Of a stretch of 64,000 nucleotides of DNA, positions 22,301 to 34,300 are shown one piece after another (position 1 is the first letter of the stretch; every line of letters begins with the position of its first letter). Source of the stretch: Symbiodinium natans. Lineage: Eukaryota > Sar > Dinophyceae > Suessiales > Symbiodiniaceae. Location of the stretch: contig CAJNDS010002579.1 in assembly GCA_905221605.1 (NCBI GenBank), forward strand, positions 514,031 to 578,030. The letters run 5' to 3'. The notes under the pieces were generated by a model. That model saw only the letters and a list, made by a program, of their open reading frames with translations, was not told the origin of the DNA and did no database searches. The position numbers and the translations under genes are program-made.

Positions 22301-25300
22301 ACTCCTGGGTCTAGTAAAAACTTGATCAAATTTATGGCAGCTCTAGGCATGTTTCTGTAACTAGGTAGGCCCTTGGGAGATTTCATACTTTGCCCTTGTA
22401 TTGTCTCTAGTAGGACCTTATTTGGGAGTATTTGCCTAAAACCCCAAACCCTAAACCCTAAACCCCAAACCCTGAACCCTAAACCCGAAACCCTAAACCC
22501 CACACCCTACATGTGTGAAGCTTTCGGTACTTAGGACGTGGTCGTGGCCTGCGTCGGGGGTGGCTCCAACGCCATCGGCATGTTCACAGCCTTCCTGGAG
22601 GATCAGAAGGCCCACGAAGCACCTACCCTCAACCCTAGACCCTAAACCCTAAACCCTAAACCCTAAACCCTAAACCTAAGAATTCGTTTGGGGTTTAGGG
22701 TCTAGAGTTCAGCATTCTCAAGTCCAAGCATTTCACGAGTAAAGCTCCTTACTCCGGTGTCAAATCGTTGGGGGTTTAGGGTTCAGAGTTTAGGGTGTAG
22801 GGTTTAGGGTGCCATACTTTCAAACGAACCGAGCAAAACACCTAAGAATCCTTCCTTTCTTTCTTCTATGTAGAGTATCCAGGTGCTGTAAGGTTTCTGA
22901 GGTTTTGGTAGACAATGGACCTTCGAGGTGTTCAGGATTTACGTGACTCCTGGCCCTGTGTGGCGAATTTGGGAAATCGCCGAAATCCTAAAACTTTAGC
23001 CCGTCAAGCCCGAAGTCCCCAACAAGAACTCATGCCCATACTAAACCATAAACTCTAAACCCTAAACCCTACAAACCCTAAGCAAACTCTCAACCCTACA
23101 GGCCCTAAGCCCTAAACCCTAAACCCTACAGACCTCAAGCCCTAAACCCTATCCCTAACCCTAAACCCTGAACCCTAAACCCTAAACCCTAAACCCTAAA
23201 CCCTAACCCCAAACCCTAAACCCTAAACCCTAAACGCTAAACCCTAAACCCTACAGACCTTACAGAGCCCTAAGCCCTCAGCCCCTCCAAAGGTGCGCAT
23301 TGTCGGTGTCGAGGCTGGCGGGGAGCATGGTCCGTGGCTGCCCGTAGCTTGGCGCAGAGGGCTTTAAGGGGTGTATGGGTTTTAAGGTTTAGGGTTTAGG
23401 GTTCAGGGTCTAGGGTTTAGGGACAGGGTCTAGGGTTTAGGGTTTAGGGTCTGGGGTTTTGGGGTGATTAGGGTGAAGGGATCGGGTCGACTAGAATCTG
23501 GGACCTGAAAGGCTGCGGCCATAGGAAAGTACATATATATATATATACATATACATATATACATGTATATATACATATGTATATATATATATATACATAT
23601 ACACATATATATACATATGTATGCATATGTGTGTATGTATGTATGTATGTATGTATGTATGTATGTATGTATGTATGTATGTATGTATGTATGTATGTAT
23701 GTATGTATGTATGTATGTATGTACGCACGGATGTATGTATGTAGGTATGTATGTATGTATGTATGTATGTATGTATATATGTATGTATGTGTATTTATAT
23801 ATATATATATATATGCATATGCACGATTGCAACTTAACTCAGGCTTCCGAGTAGCAACCCCTGAGACACCCTAAGGCCAAAGACTTGTGTTTAGGGTTTA
23901 GGGTTTGGGGTTTGGGGTTTAGGGTTTCGGGTTTCGGGTTTGCGGTTTAGGGATGTGCCGGGTTTAGGCTTTGGTCTTTAGGGTGGCAAAGCCTTAACTT
24001 AACGCCCCAAATCTTCCGAAGCCGACATCTGACCGATAACCAACGAGTGTACGGTGTTTTGAGCGTTCAGGACCCTAAATCCGGAACCCCGCGAGCTCTG
24101 TTGTCCGGGGAGAACTCCAGTTGGCTACTGGAGAACTCCTTGGGCCTCGCGACGGGGGAAAGAGCCGGGGTACTAGGCGCCCGGCTGCCCACTTTGTGTG
24201 GGAAGTGGACCTTCGGTCCCCTGCTGGTAGTGTCATCCTGAGCAATGGAGGACCAGGAAGACAACGAACGCGGGGGTCAGCCGATGGCCTTGGGCATCCT
24301 CACAGAGGAGGAGCAGGCCGAGGCGAGAGCCGCTGCCGCTGAAGCGGCGCATGACAAGTCCGAAGACAAGCCTCCCAAGGAAGCAGGAGGGAAGGAGTCA
24401 GGGCCTACGACTGGAGACGTCCCATCAGCATCCAGGCAGAAGGATGGGCTATCCGGGGAAGAGCTCATGGAACTCCTCCTCACTCTCCTTCCTGGGAGGC
24501 ACCAAGAAGAAACCCTGCAGTCAATGCCGTCCTGACGGCACTACGGGCTGACAAGCAAGCCGTGACTGGCGTCACTCCTGGGCCAGTGAAGGGCCCTACT
24601 CTGACGCTACGCAGGTCAGCCCTGCCATCGAGGGATTTGCTAGAGAGTGACGTGACCCGTCAACTCCTGAGGCGGCCATTCGTGTTGGGGGCAATCCCCA
24701 CGGAGCAGCAGCTCTCAGTCCTCCTCCAGGATTTGACGGCGGCAGTGGGGCGCAATGGGGCAGGCACAGCCCTAGGCCCCTCTGTGGCTCTAGCAACCCG
24801 GCTGGCGACAGAAGCAGCCCGACTGGCAAACGCTGTGAACCCAGACATCCCTCACGATGAACGCTGGCTCCATGGGTGACTGGACATGCGAAATTCAGCT
24901 CCCCCAAGAGCACATGGAGACCATCCTCACAGCATGGAAGAATGTTTGGTACGATCAGCTAAAGCAGCAGATCGCACAGACCGAGGTGGAGAAAGAGGCC
25001 TTTCGCACAGCAGCCGAGAAGACCTCACAGGACTACATGGCAGCTGTTCGCCTGAACCGCTTCCTCACAAAGTCCATTCCGGAGTACAACGAGGGCGAGG
25101 AGGACAATGTCCAGCATTGGGTGGCTCGCTTCAAGTACGAGTTCCCCTGGCCTCTCACCTTCACAGGCATCTCCGCGGATCATGAAGACCGACTTCATTT
25201 CCAGTACATGAGGCCCGTCGAGGAGCTCATGGAACAGATGGCTGCAGCAAATGCGGCGGACATCGCAGTGGATCCAGGACAGACCCTCCCACAGTTTGTC

Positions 25301-28300
25301 TCACAGGGACTCAAGAGGCCAGCTCCTTCGGAATTCTCCGACATGCAGTCCGAGCCCCCCACTCCCCACTGAGTCCTACCGCCCCTTCGACTCACAGGCT
25401 GAGCTGGAGAAGGCCATCGACGAGGAGAAGATCCAGTTCATCAGCAAGGGGGGAGACATCAGCAAGTGGTCAGACCAGGACTGGGAGCATTGGGTTTCAC
25501 ATTACTGCGGGACGGTCTCGGCCAGCCCTCTCGGTGAGGTCCTGAAGTGATGGCAGGCGAGCCCCTCACAGACACTGTCTCCCCAGATTCAGAACACACA
25601 GATTTCGAAGGCGGCTCCAAGCTTTCGCACGACTCAAACACAGAGTCCCTCAGAACCCATCCACACCCAACCACCTTCGCACTGACACCTCACCGCCCAC
25701 CAAACAGGCAAGCATGGCAGGAACGGCATGACACCCGAACCAGAACCCACACTCGAGCCCATTGGTTCAAAACACATATCTCCAAACCCAATCAGAAGAG
25801 CAGGAACAAGCACGACATACAGCTCCCCCCTCACAGGCTCGCGAGAGGAGGTTTTTGGAACACCACAGGCATGCTGGAGGCAGGCAAAGCCCACACACTC
25901 GTCCAGCTCATGAAGCAACACAAGCTCGACTGGCTGGCCCTCACTGAGACCCACCTCAAGCAACCGGATCAATACATGATCGAGGGCTACACCTTTTCAC
26001 ACAGTGCCACTGAGCAGTACGATGATGCTGGCAAGCCCCAGCAGACCTACACGGGGGTCTCCCTGATCACTGCACCACATTTCACCTCCACCATCACGGA
26101 CCTCACACTGCACGATGGCAGATTTCTCACCTTCACCATCGACACAGCCGAGGCCCCATTCACTACACTGATCACATATGCTCCCCACAATCAGAAGGAG
26201 CAGGAGCAGAGAGACCAGTACTGGGATCAGCTCCACAACCACATACACTCCCACAAAGAGCGTTCTCCTCTTCTCATCGTGGGAGACCTCAACTCACAGC
26301 TTCTTGAAGAGCTACAGGATATCACAGGAGCAGTGGGCCCCCACTTTCAGTGGGACAAAACCCAGCAACAGGATGAGGAGGAGAACACTATGGCAGGCCC
26401 CACCAACCAAAGCCAACTTCGCGACCTCATTGATGCGCACGACCTCTGCGTTCCGCAGACCTGGATGCAGAAAGCACCGGAACATCGCTACACACACACA
26501 CACATCCGTCCCAATGGCGACCAGGTCCAACTGGACCATGCGCTCATTCACAAAGCATGGCGCAACCTTATCCACGATCACCGCGCCAGAAGCGGCTCTT
26601 AACAGCAACCACTTTTTGGTGAAGATCACCTTCAAAGTGCGCACTAAGGCTTCTCAGCGCAAACCAGCCAAGCCGCGCCGCGTGCGAAGCCCCACACAAG
26701 AGCAGATAGCCTGCTTCAACGCGCACCTCACAGAGGCACTCCACAACCACAGCCAAGCCACCACAGACACTCCCGACACGCGCCACCAGCCTCCCCTCCC
26801 TCTCATCGACACCCCCACGGAACTCTGGGCCCCTTTCAGGCAGGCCGCCGCTGCTGCTCTGGAAAGTTGCATTCCAGAGGAGCCACCTCGCCAGAAGCAC
26901 CCCTGGATCACGGACGCCGCGTGGACTTTGATCCAACAGAGGGCGGAAGCCCGCTCCTCACAGCGCTGGGACCTGGAGTCCGAGTTGCATAAGAGCATCC
27001 GCAAGCAAGCGCGAAAAGACAAGGCCAGCTGGCTCAAAGCTCGGCTTCTGGAGTCAGAAGCCGCCTTGGACCCACGCGACAAATGGCGATGGATCAAACG
27101 CGTACGCTCGGACTACAAGCCGCGTACAGTTGCCATCAAAAACGCGAAGGGCCACATGACGAGCCAGTCCCAGCAGGCGCAAACGTTCGCGGACTACCTT
27201 CGCGACGAGCATTGGGCCCCCCCACAGCAGGACTACACAGGCCCCACAGCCCCGATTTGGGACGCTGCCGACGGACGGCCTTCCAGCCGAGGCCTGGAAG
27301 TGGCTTCCTGCTGAGAATCAGCAAGCATTGTTGAAGATCCTCAACAGAGCTCTCCTCACAGGTCAGGTCCCGCACGACTGGCTGGCTGCAATAGTGGTGG
27401 AAATTTACAAAGGCAAAGGATCCCTCACAGATCCCTCCAGCTACCGGCCCATCTCGTTGCTCAACACGGCTTACAAGCTCCTGGCAAAAATTCTCCATCT
27501 TCGGTTGCAGAGGGGATTGGATCACAGGCTTCGAGACACACAGTTCGGTTTTCGCGCCAACCGATCAACCTCACAGCCGATCCACATCTTGCGGAGACAG
27601 CTGGAGCGGGCAGAAGCTATCACCAATCTCATTAGCAACCTTTACACGGCCCCACAGTTTAATGTGTCCGCTGCGGGACACACCAGCTCCACCGCCACAG
27701 CTAGTTCAGGTATCAGGCAGGGGTGCCCGCTGTCCCCTTACCTGTTCCTCATTGTGCACAGCATGATCATGCACGACGTGGACGTTGCCATCACAGCGAA
27801 CGGGCAAAATCTGCCATGGCTTTACAGCCAAAACCAGGCATTCTACGATTTGGCGTTTGCTGACGACACTGCTCTCATGTCGGGCACTGCCGCCAAAACC
27901 GAACAGCTTCTCCATGCGGTTCAAACCACAGCTGCTCACAGCAACCTCAGGCTGAATGTCAAGAAGTGTATGTTGCTGAGATCCCCTGCCTCCAGCGGCG
28001 CGGTCAACTTCACAGATGGCACTCCCGTCCAGCAGGTTGACCATGCCAAATACTTGGGGGTCATCTTGAGCAGCGACTCCTCTTCTCACAGAGATGTGGT
28101 TCAGCGCATTGCCAAGGCCCGGAAGAACTTCAATGCACTTCACAGCTTCTGGAGACACGCAGATATCTCCAGGAAGTGGAAGCTTCGGATCTACAATGCA
28201 GTTTTTGTCCCACTCTTGACATATGGCATGGAGTCAGCTGCCCTCACCCAGTCAGATCTTCACAGATTGGAGGCCTTTCACTCACAGTGCCTTCGGAAGA

Positions 28301-31300
28301 TCTGCAGAATAGGCAGCACTTACTTCACAGAGGTGCTCCAGCCTGACAAACACACTCACACCAACCAAGACATCAGACACCTCACCCTTCAACCACCCCT
28401 CACACATCACATCCACAAGCGACAACTCAAATTTTTCGGGCACATACTAAGGCAGCATCATGAACAGATCGAACGAAACTGCTGCTTTACTCATGCGTTT
28501 TTATGCAGGGGAGGGACAGTAGGGGATGGCCTAAGGCCAGGTAGGAGAAGGGCAAGGTGGACAGCACAGTGCGCGAGAATAGCTTGGCACTGGCTTTTAC
28601 AGTCACCTACACCCCCACCCTCACAGTCCCCACAACTCCCCCATGCATTTCTCCAACTTCACAGAGTAGCTGTGGACCGGAAATTTTGGAGCAAGCTAGT
28701 GGGGCTGCCAACGTGCAGTAAACTCCTCAAAGCCAACTCCTTTGCTGTTTCCTCACAGACTTAAGCGATGGGAGAGCTTCGGGAGAGTGGCATAGGGCCG
28801 CCCAAAAAAAAATCCGGAACCCTAAACCCTAACCCCTAAACCCTAAACCCTAAACCGGTTTGGGGTTTCGGGCTTTCTGAAGAACCCTGCCGAGGATGGC
28901 ACCGAGACGGACAAGCACTCCGCCACGCTGACAAAGGGCAGCATCGGCCCCTTTGCTTATGATAGGGAGGGTTGAGGGTTGAGGGTTTAGGGTTTAGGGT
29001 TTCAAGGGGCGTATGTAACCCAAGGCTCCCTAGTACTCCCCCATTTCTCCCTAAGGCTCCCTCAGCTTCCCGAAGGTTTTCTGGGTACCTGCCCCCCTTG
29101 AGCCCCCTCCCTGAAGAAGCCGAGAAGCTTACCTCAGGGAGGCTTTAGGTCCTGTGCTGTTGCCTTGGGTTTAGGGTTTAGGGTTTAAGGCTTTATAGAG
29201 GCCTCAGAAACCAGAATAATTAGAATAGGGTTTTTCGGGCTTTTTCGTAGAAGTACACACGGACCGTACGGGCGTATTATTCGTAATTTTTCCGACCCCT
29301 ATAATACCTCAGGGAGGGTTAGGTGCCCTGTGCCCTAATTATGCTGCTTTCTTGGGCCTAGGGTTTAGGGTTTAGGGTGTTTAGGTACCGTTTACTGGTT
29401 TATTGCTAAGGAACTTAAGTTAAGGTACCGTGGCAGGGTTGTGTTCTTTCAATATGGTATCCTCATTATGGTAGCTTGATTTTTAGTCTAACAAGAGCCT
29501 AATCGTTTAAGGTCTAAACAAGTCAATAAACGCTATCCATTGTCGCCAGTTTTTATTGCGGCACGAGTACTTTACTGGGGCCTGCGCATGTTGTTTGTTT
29601 CGAGTGTAAACTCTGATCCCTCAACGCTAAACCCTAAATCCTAAGGTTTGGGCATTTACGTGGCCCACAGTCTCCTAAGGAGTTGTGTTTTGTTGTTGCT
29701 TATTCAACACCCAGGGGAGGGGAGTAGACTGACATACTTTAAGCTCTAAGGGGGGCATTGTATAACCAGCGTTGTTGAGAGTTTTTGTGTTTTTTCTAGG
29801 ATTTGCAGGTTTTCAGAAAGCTTTGCAGACTGCAGGGGTTGCTTCGCAACAGCTCAGAAGGATAATCTCAAGCGCTACAGTGGTTGGCAGTCTAAGGGTT
29901 GAAACTGAGCTGCCAATGTAGGTGTCGGAATAGTTTTCCAGTAGCTTTCCCATTCTTGTATTTGTACCATTCTACTTCAATGACCCCCCGAAACCCTGTC
30001 CTGAATTTTTTTTGGGCCCCTAAAGTACACCATTGGCAATAGTTTCTGAGGCCCCTATCAACCCTTAAACCCTTCAAGGCTCTTTACCCCCCGAAGCCAC
30101 TAAACCCTTAAAACCCTTCAAAGTTCAAGTCTCTTTCCCCTAAAGCCCTCACCCCCCCAAGCCCTAAACCCCCAAGCCCTAAACCCTAAACCCTAAACCC
30201 TAAACCCTAAACCCTAAACCCTAAACCCTAAACCCTAAACCCTAAACCCTAAACCCTAAACCCTGTGTTTGTGGTCGGTTTAGGGCTTCAGGATTCACAA
30301 CCCTAACCACCGGAGATTTCACCTGAGAGAGGTGTCCTCCATGGCTCGCGGACATACCTGCTCCAGTCGCCGGATGGTCGCCTGCCAGCATCGACAGGGT
30401 TTGGGGTTTGGGGTTTCGGGACTTTTCGGTTTAGGGTTTAGGGTTTAGGACTTAGGGTTTAGGGTTTTGGGTTTAGGGCTTCGGGACTTCTAGGTTTAGG
30501 CTGAGGACCTGCTCCACAGGTCGAGGGGGTTTGGGGTATCGAGTTTAGGCGCCCATTGCCTAGCATTTCCTTTAGGGAGTTTTAGGTTGAGAGCCCTCCT
30601 TTACCAACCGCTTTGTAAATGAAGCCCTAAACCCTAAACCCTAAACCCTAAACCCTAAACCCTAAACCCTAAACCCTAAACCCTAAACCCTAAACCCTAA
30701 ACCCTAAACCCTAAACCCTACACCCTACACCCTAAACCCTAAACCCTAAACCCTACACCCTAAACCCCGATGTTTTCCCCATGTCTTCTCATATGCCGCA
30801 GCCTCGTCATTGTTGAGCTGAAGGCTCAGCATCAGCTTTTGTCCTGCAGGCTTGGGGCCTTAGAATTTCACCCTAAACCCTAAACCCTAAACCCTAAACC
30901 CTAAACCCTAAACCCTAAACCCTAAACCCTAAACCCTAAACCCTAAACCCTAAACCCTAAGCTTCTTCGGGCTGGTATGTGTCAAGGATTCTGTAGGGAT
31001 GAACAGGGTGCCCCTTGAACTTCCTAAACCCTAAACCCTAAACCCTAAAAATCGCTAAACCCTAAGCCCCAAACCCTAAGCCCTAAGCCCTAAGCCCTAA
31101 ACCCTCAGCCCTAAGCCCGAGTAGAAGCCCGCGAAGAGGTCAGATCAAGGAGACCCACTCCATTAGCGCTGGCCTGGACTACCCGGGTGTGGGGCCGCGG
31201 CCCGGCGATTGAATAAGGCTTGGGAGAGGTGGTTTAGGGTTTAGGGTTTAGGGTTTAGGGTTTAGGGTTTAGGGTTTAGGGTTTAGGGTTTAGGGTTTAG

Positions 31301-34300
31301 GGTTAGGGTTTAGGGTTTAGGGTTTAGGGTTTAGGGTTTAGGTTTAGGGTTTAGGGTGGTTCAGGGTTTACTACTACTTGCTGAAGACCCCCCCCGAACA
31401 TACAAGACAATCGTTCCCATAGTGCCCTTATAAGGACGAATATTCTTAGTCTTTCTGGGGGGTCTCAGGCAATCAGTAGTTAAGGGTTCCTAAACCCTAA
31501 ACCCTGAATCCTGGAAAGTACAAACTGGGTGCAAGGCGCAAGGATCGGGCTTGGGGTTCAGAGCTTCTGCCACCCCGAGTCCTGTAAGCCCTCAATCTTC
31601 TTCGGTTCAGTGCAATCCCTACACCCGACATTTCAGGGCCTGGGGCCCTGAACCCTCAACCCTAAACCCTAAACCCTGAACCCTAAACCCTAAACCCTAT
31701 AAACCCTATAAACCCTATAAACCCTATAAACCCTATAAACCCTATAAACCCTAAACCCTAAACCCTTCAAGCCCTCAGGCTCCAGGTGTCGTTCTCGGGG
31801 ACTCTCTTTGACAGTTCCGCGTATACCATTTAACACAAACAAGGGTTTAGGGTTTAGGGTCTAGGGTTTAGGGTTTAGGGTTTAGGGTTAGGAAACTGCA
31901 GAGAAACAGGCGCTGCTGGTGGGAGGCCACGCTAAGCTCTGAACCCCAAGGAGTTGGGGGGCTTGTAGATGTTTGGGATTTAGGGTTGAGGGTTTAGGGT
32001 TTAGGACTAAGGATTTAGGGGCGAAGTGGTTTCAGGACGCAGATCTGTCCTGTTTCCGCTGCTGGTTCACGGCAGATTTTTAGCAGATAGCAGGGCTTGC
32101 TTAGGGTCTAGGGTCTAGGGTCTAGGGTTTAGGGTTTAGGGTTTAGGGTTTTGGGTTGAGGGTTGAGGGTTTAGGGTTTGGGGTTATAGGGTGGAGGGTT
32201 TAGGGTTTAGGGTTCAGGTTTTAGGGTTTAGGGTTTAGGGTTCAGGGTCTGAAGCTCACCCCGGCCCCCCCCCCTGCCCCCCCTCCACCCCACTGCTGGC
32301 CAAGGCAGCATGCCTCCCTCAAGGCATGCGGCCGGGGCCTTGGCATTGAAGAGGAGTTTTAGGTTTAGGGTTTAGGGTTTAGGGCTTAGGGCTTAGGGCT
32401 TAGGGCTTAGGGCTTAGGGCTTAGGGCTTAGGGTTTAGGGCTGATACGGGCTTAGGGTTAAGGGTGGTCGCTGGCTCCTGGTTGCACGATCCAGTGCGCT
32501 TGAAGTCGATCGCCACAGATGCTGCTGCATGTTGCAACATGGTAGGAGTCCAATGTAGTTTCCATCGGGTTCCAGATGCTGCACACCGTTGGAAACCACA
32601 TGGACCCTAAAAGGGTTTATAACCCTAAACCCTAAACCCAGTTTTAGGATTCGTTTTGGTCCCCCAAAGGGAATCTTCTGATTGTCTTCCTTGCTCAGAG
32701 TTGGCTCAGGCGAAGGAGGGCTTCGAATTGGGAATCGGAGTCGGGTTCAGGGTTGCGGGTTTAGGGTGTAGGGTTTTGGGTTTTGGGTGTAAGGTTTTGG
32801 GTTTAGGGTTTAGGGTCTAAGGTTTTGGAATGATCTTGTACCTGTAGGGATGGGCCAGTCGGGAATCGTATTTGTTAACAGTGTGGTCTGGTTGGTCTAT
32901 AATGTAACAGAGGTTCCGGTTGAGTTTCAAGAAAAGCCGAACTCCGGCGAAGCTTGAACTGGTCTTAACTGTGGGGTCAAGCATTGGGGCCACGGATTCG
33001 AACCCGTGCGCTGGTAGATAGGGTTCAGGGTTTAGGGATTAGGGATTAGGGTTTAGGGTTTAGGAACTTCGGGGGGGGCGTATAGCTCTGTGGCAATGCT
33101 TGTGGTTCGGATGGCTGCCTCGGGCGAGGTGATTTGCAACTGCTGCGCAGCAGAGTCGGAAGCATTTGCTGATGCAGACCAGCCAGTCAGGGAACTGAAA
33201 AGACACTTGCAAAGCAGCCACTGCCACCGACCAAGGTTCCAGCAAAGGGTCCTGTGCCCAAATGGCAAGATCCTCGAGGACACGGAGTCATTCACCGAGT
33301 TTGCGGAGTTGCGGTTGGTTCTCCTCAGCCCCCCGAAGCGTGCTGCGATGGACGACGAGCTCGTGACGGCAGCAACGGCTGGTGATGTCATGCAGGTTGA
33401 GGCCATCCTGCAACGGCCCCAGACTGCCACTGCAATGAACAGAGCTGGTGTTCCGGCTCTCTATGCCGCAGCAGAAGGAGGACATGAGCATTCAGCTCGG
33501 GCTTTGCTTGAAGCAGGTGCAAGTGTGAATATGGTTAGTCTTCGGCGTGAAGCAACGCCACTCTTCGCAGCAGCGTCTGGTGGGCACGCGGCACTCGTCG
33601 AGGTACTGTTGGTCGCCAGGGCGCACATAGATCGCCCAATTCGCAATACGGGGGCCACACCTCTTCAAGTGGCAGCCGCCAATGGCCACCTGGAATCTGT
33701 CCGTCATTTGCTCGAGTTCGGTGCAGACAAGAATCTGCCAACCACTGATGGAGCAACGCCTTTTCTGGCCGCAGCTGACGAGGGGCATCTGGATGTCGTC
33801 CGTTTGCTTTGGCAGTTTCACGCTGACGCCAACAAAACAGCCCAAAACGGGGCCACGCCTCTGTACTGCGCCGCTCAGCGAGGCCATCTGCATGTGTTGC
33901 GTTTCCTGCTGGAACTTGGTGCTGACAAGGATGCTGCAACCACGGAAAACGGGAGCACGCCTTTGCTTGCGGCGGCTTTCGAGGGCCACCTCAACGTGGT
34001 GAGCTTGCTTTTGGACGCTGCTGCAGACATAGATCGAGCGACCACTGATTGTGGAGCATTTCCTCTACACGCTGCAGCTTTGGAAGGCCATCTAGAGGTC
34101 ACTCGCTTGTTGTTGCAGTCCGGTGCTGACAAAGACCGAGCAACCACGGACATCGGAGGGACCCCGCTTCTCGCGGCAGCAATGAGGGCCATGTAGAAGT
34201 GGCACGTTTACTTTTGGAGTTTGGTGCGAACAAGGACAAAGCAACCACAAGCAAGGGATCAACCCCACTTTTTGCAGCAGCTTATGGCGGCCACTTGGAA

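Larger units (their letters stand above)
24090..28809 (+). mobile_element. Full-length but defective LINE (non-LTR) retrotransposon
   Basis: A 4.7-kb unit begins CGCGAGCTCTG and ends in an A-run (28804-28812), bounded by a 13-bp exact duplication. It carries ORF1 (24245-25550, broken), then ORF2 with an AP-type endonuclease and a reverse transcriptase. It is inserted in a telomere-like array: joining the flanks gives ccctaaatccggaaccctaaaccc. It lies in the same orientation as trpB, within the trpB H-I intron. ORF1 and ORF2 overlap in the sequence TGATG at 25548-25552. The 5-mer CACAG is strikingly frequent throughout. Confidence 0.85.

Noticed and set aside
23468-23874. Open frames of 77-113 codons rich in Tyr, Met, Val, Cys or His, Thr, Ile
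   Set aside because: Products of the TATG/TA microsatellite.
27706-28158. Minus-strand open frame of 150 codons within the LINE
   Set aside because: Antisense to the reverse transcriptase, which has conserved motifs on the plus strand.
32979-33015. tRNA-like sequence (ggattcgaacccgtgcgc, minus strand resembles a T arm)
   Set aside because: The T stem does not pair properly and no anticodon or acceptor half is present; telomere-like repeats occupy that position.
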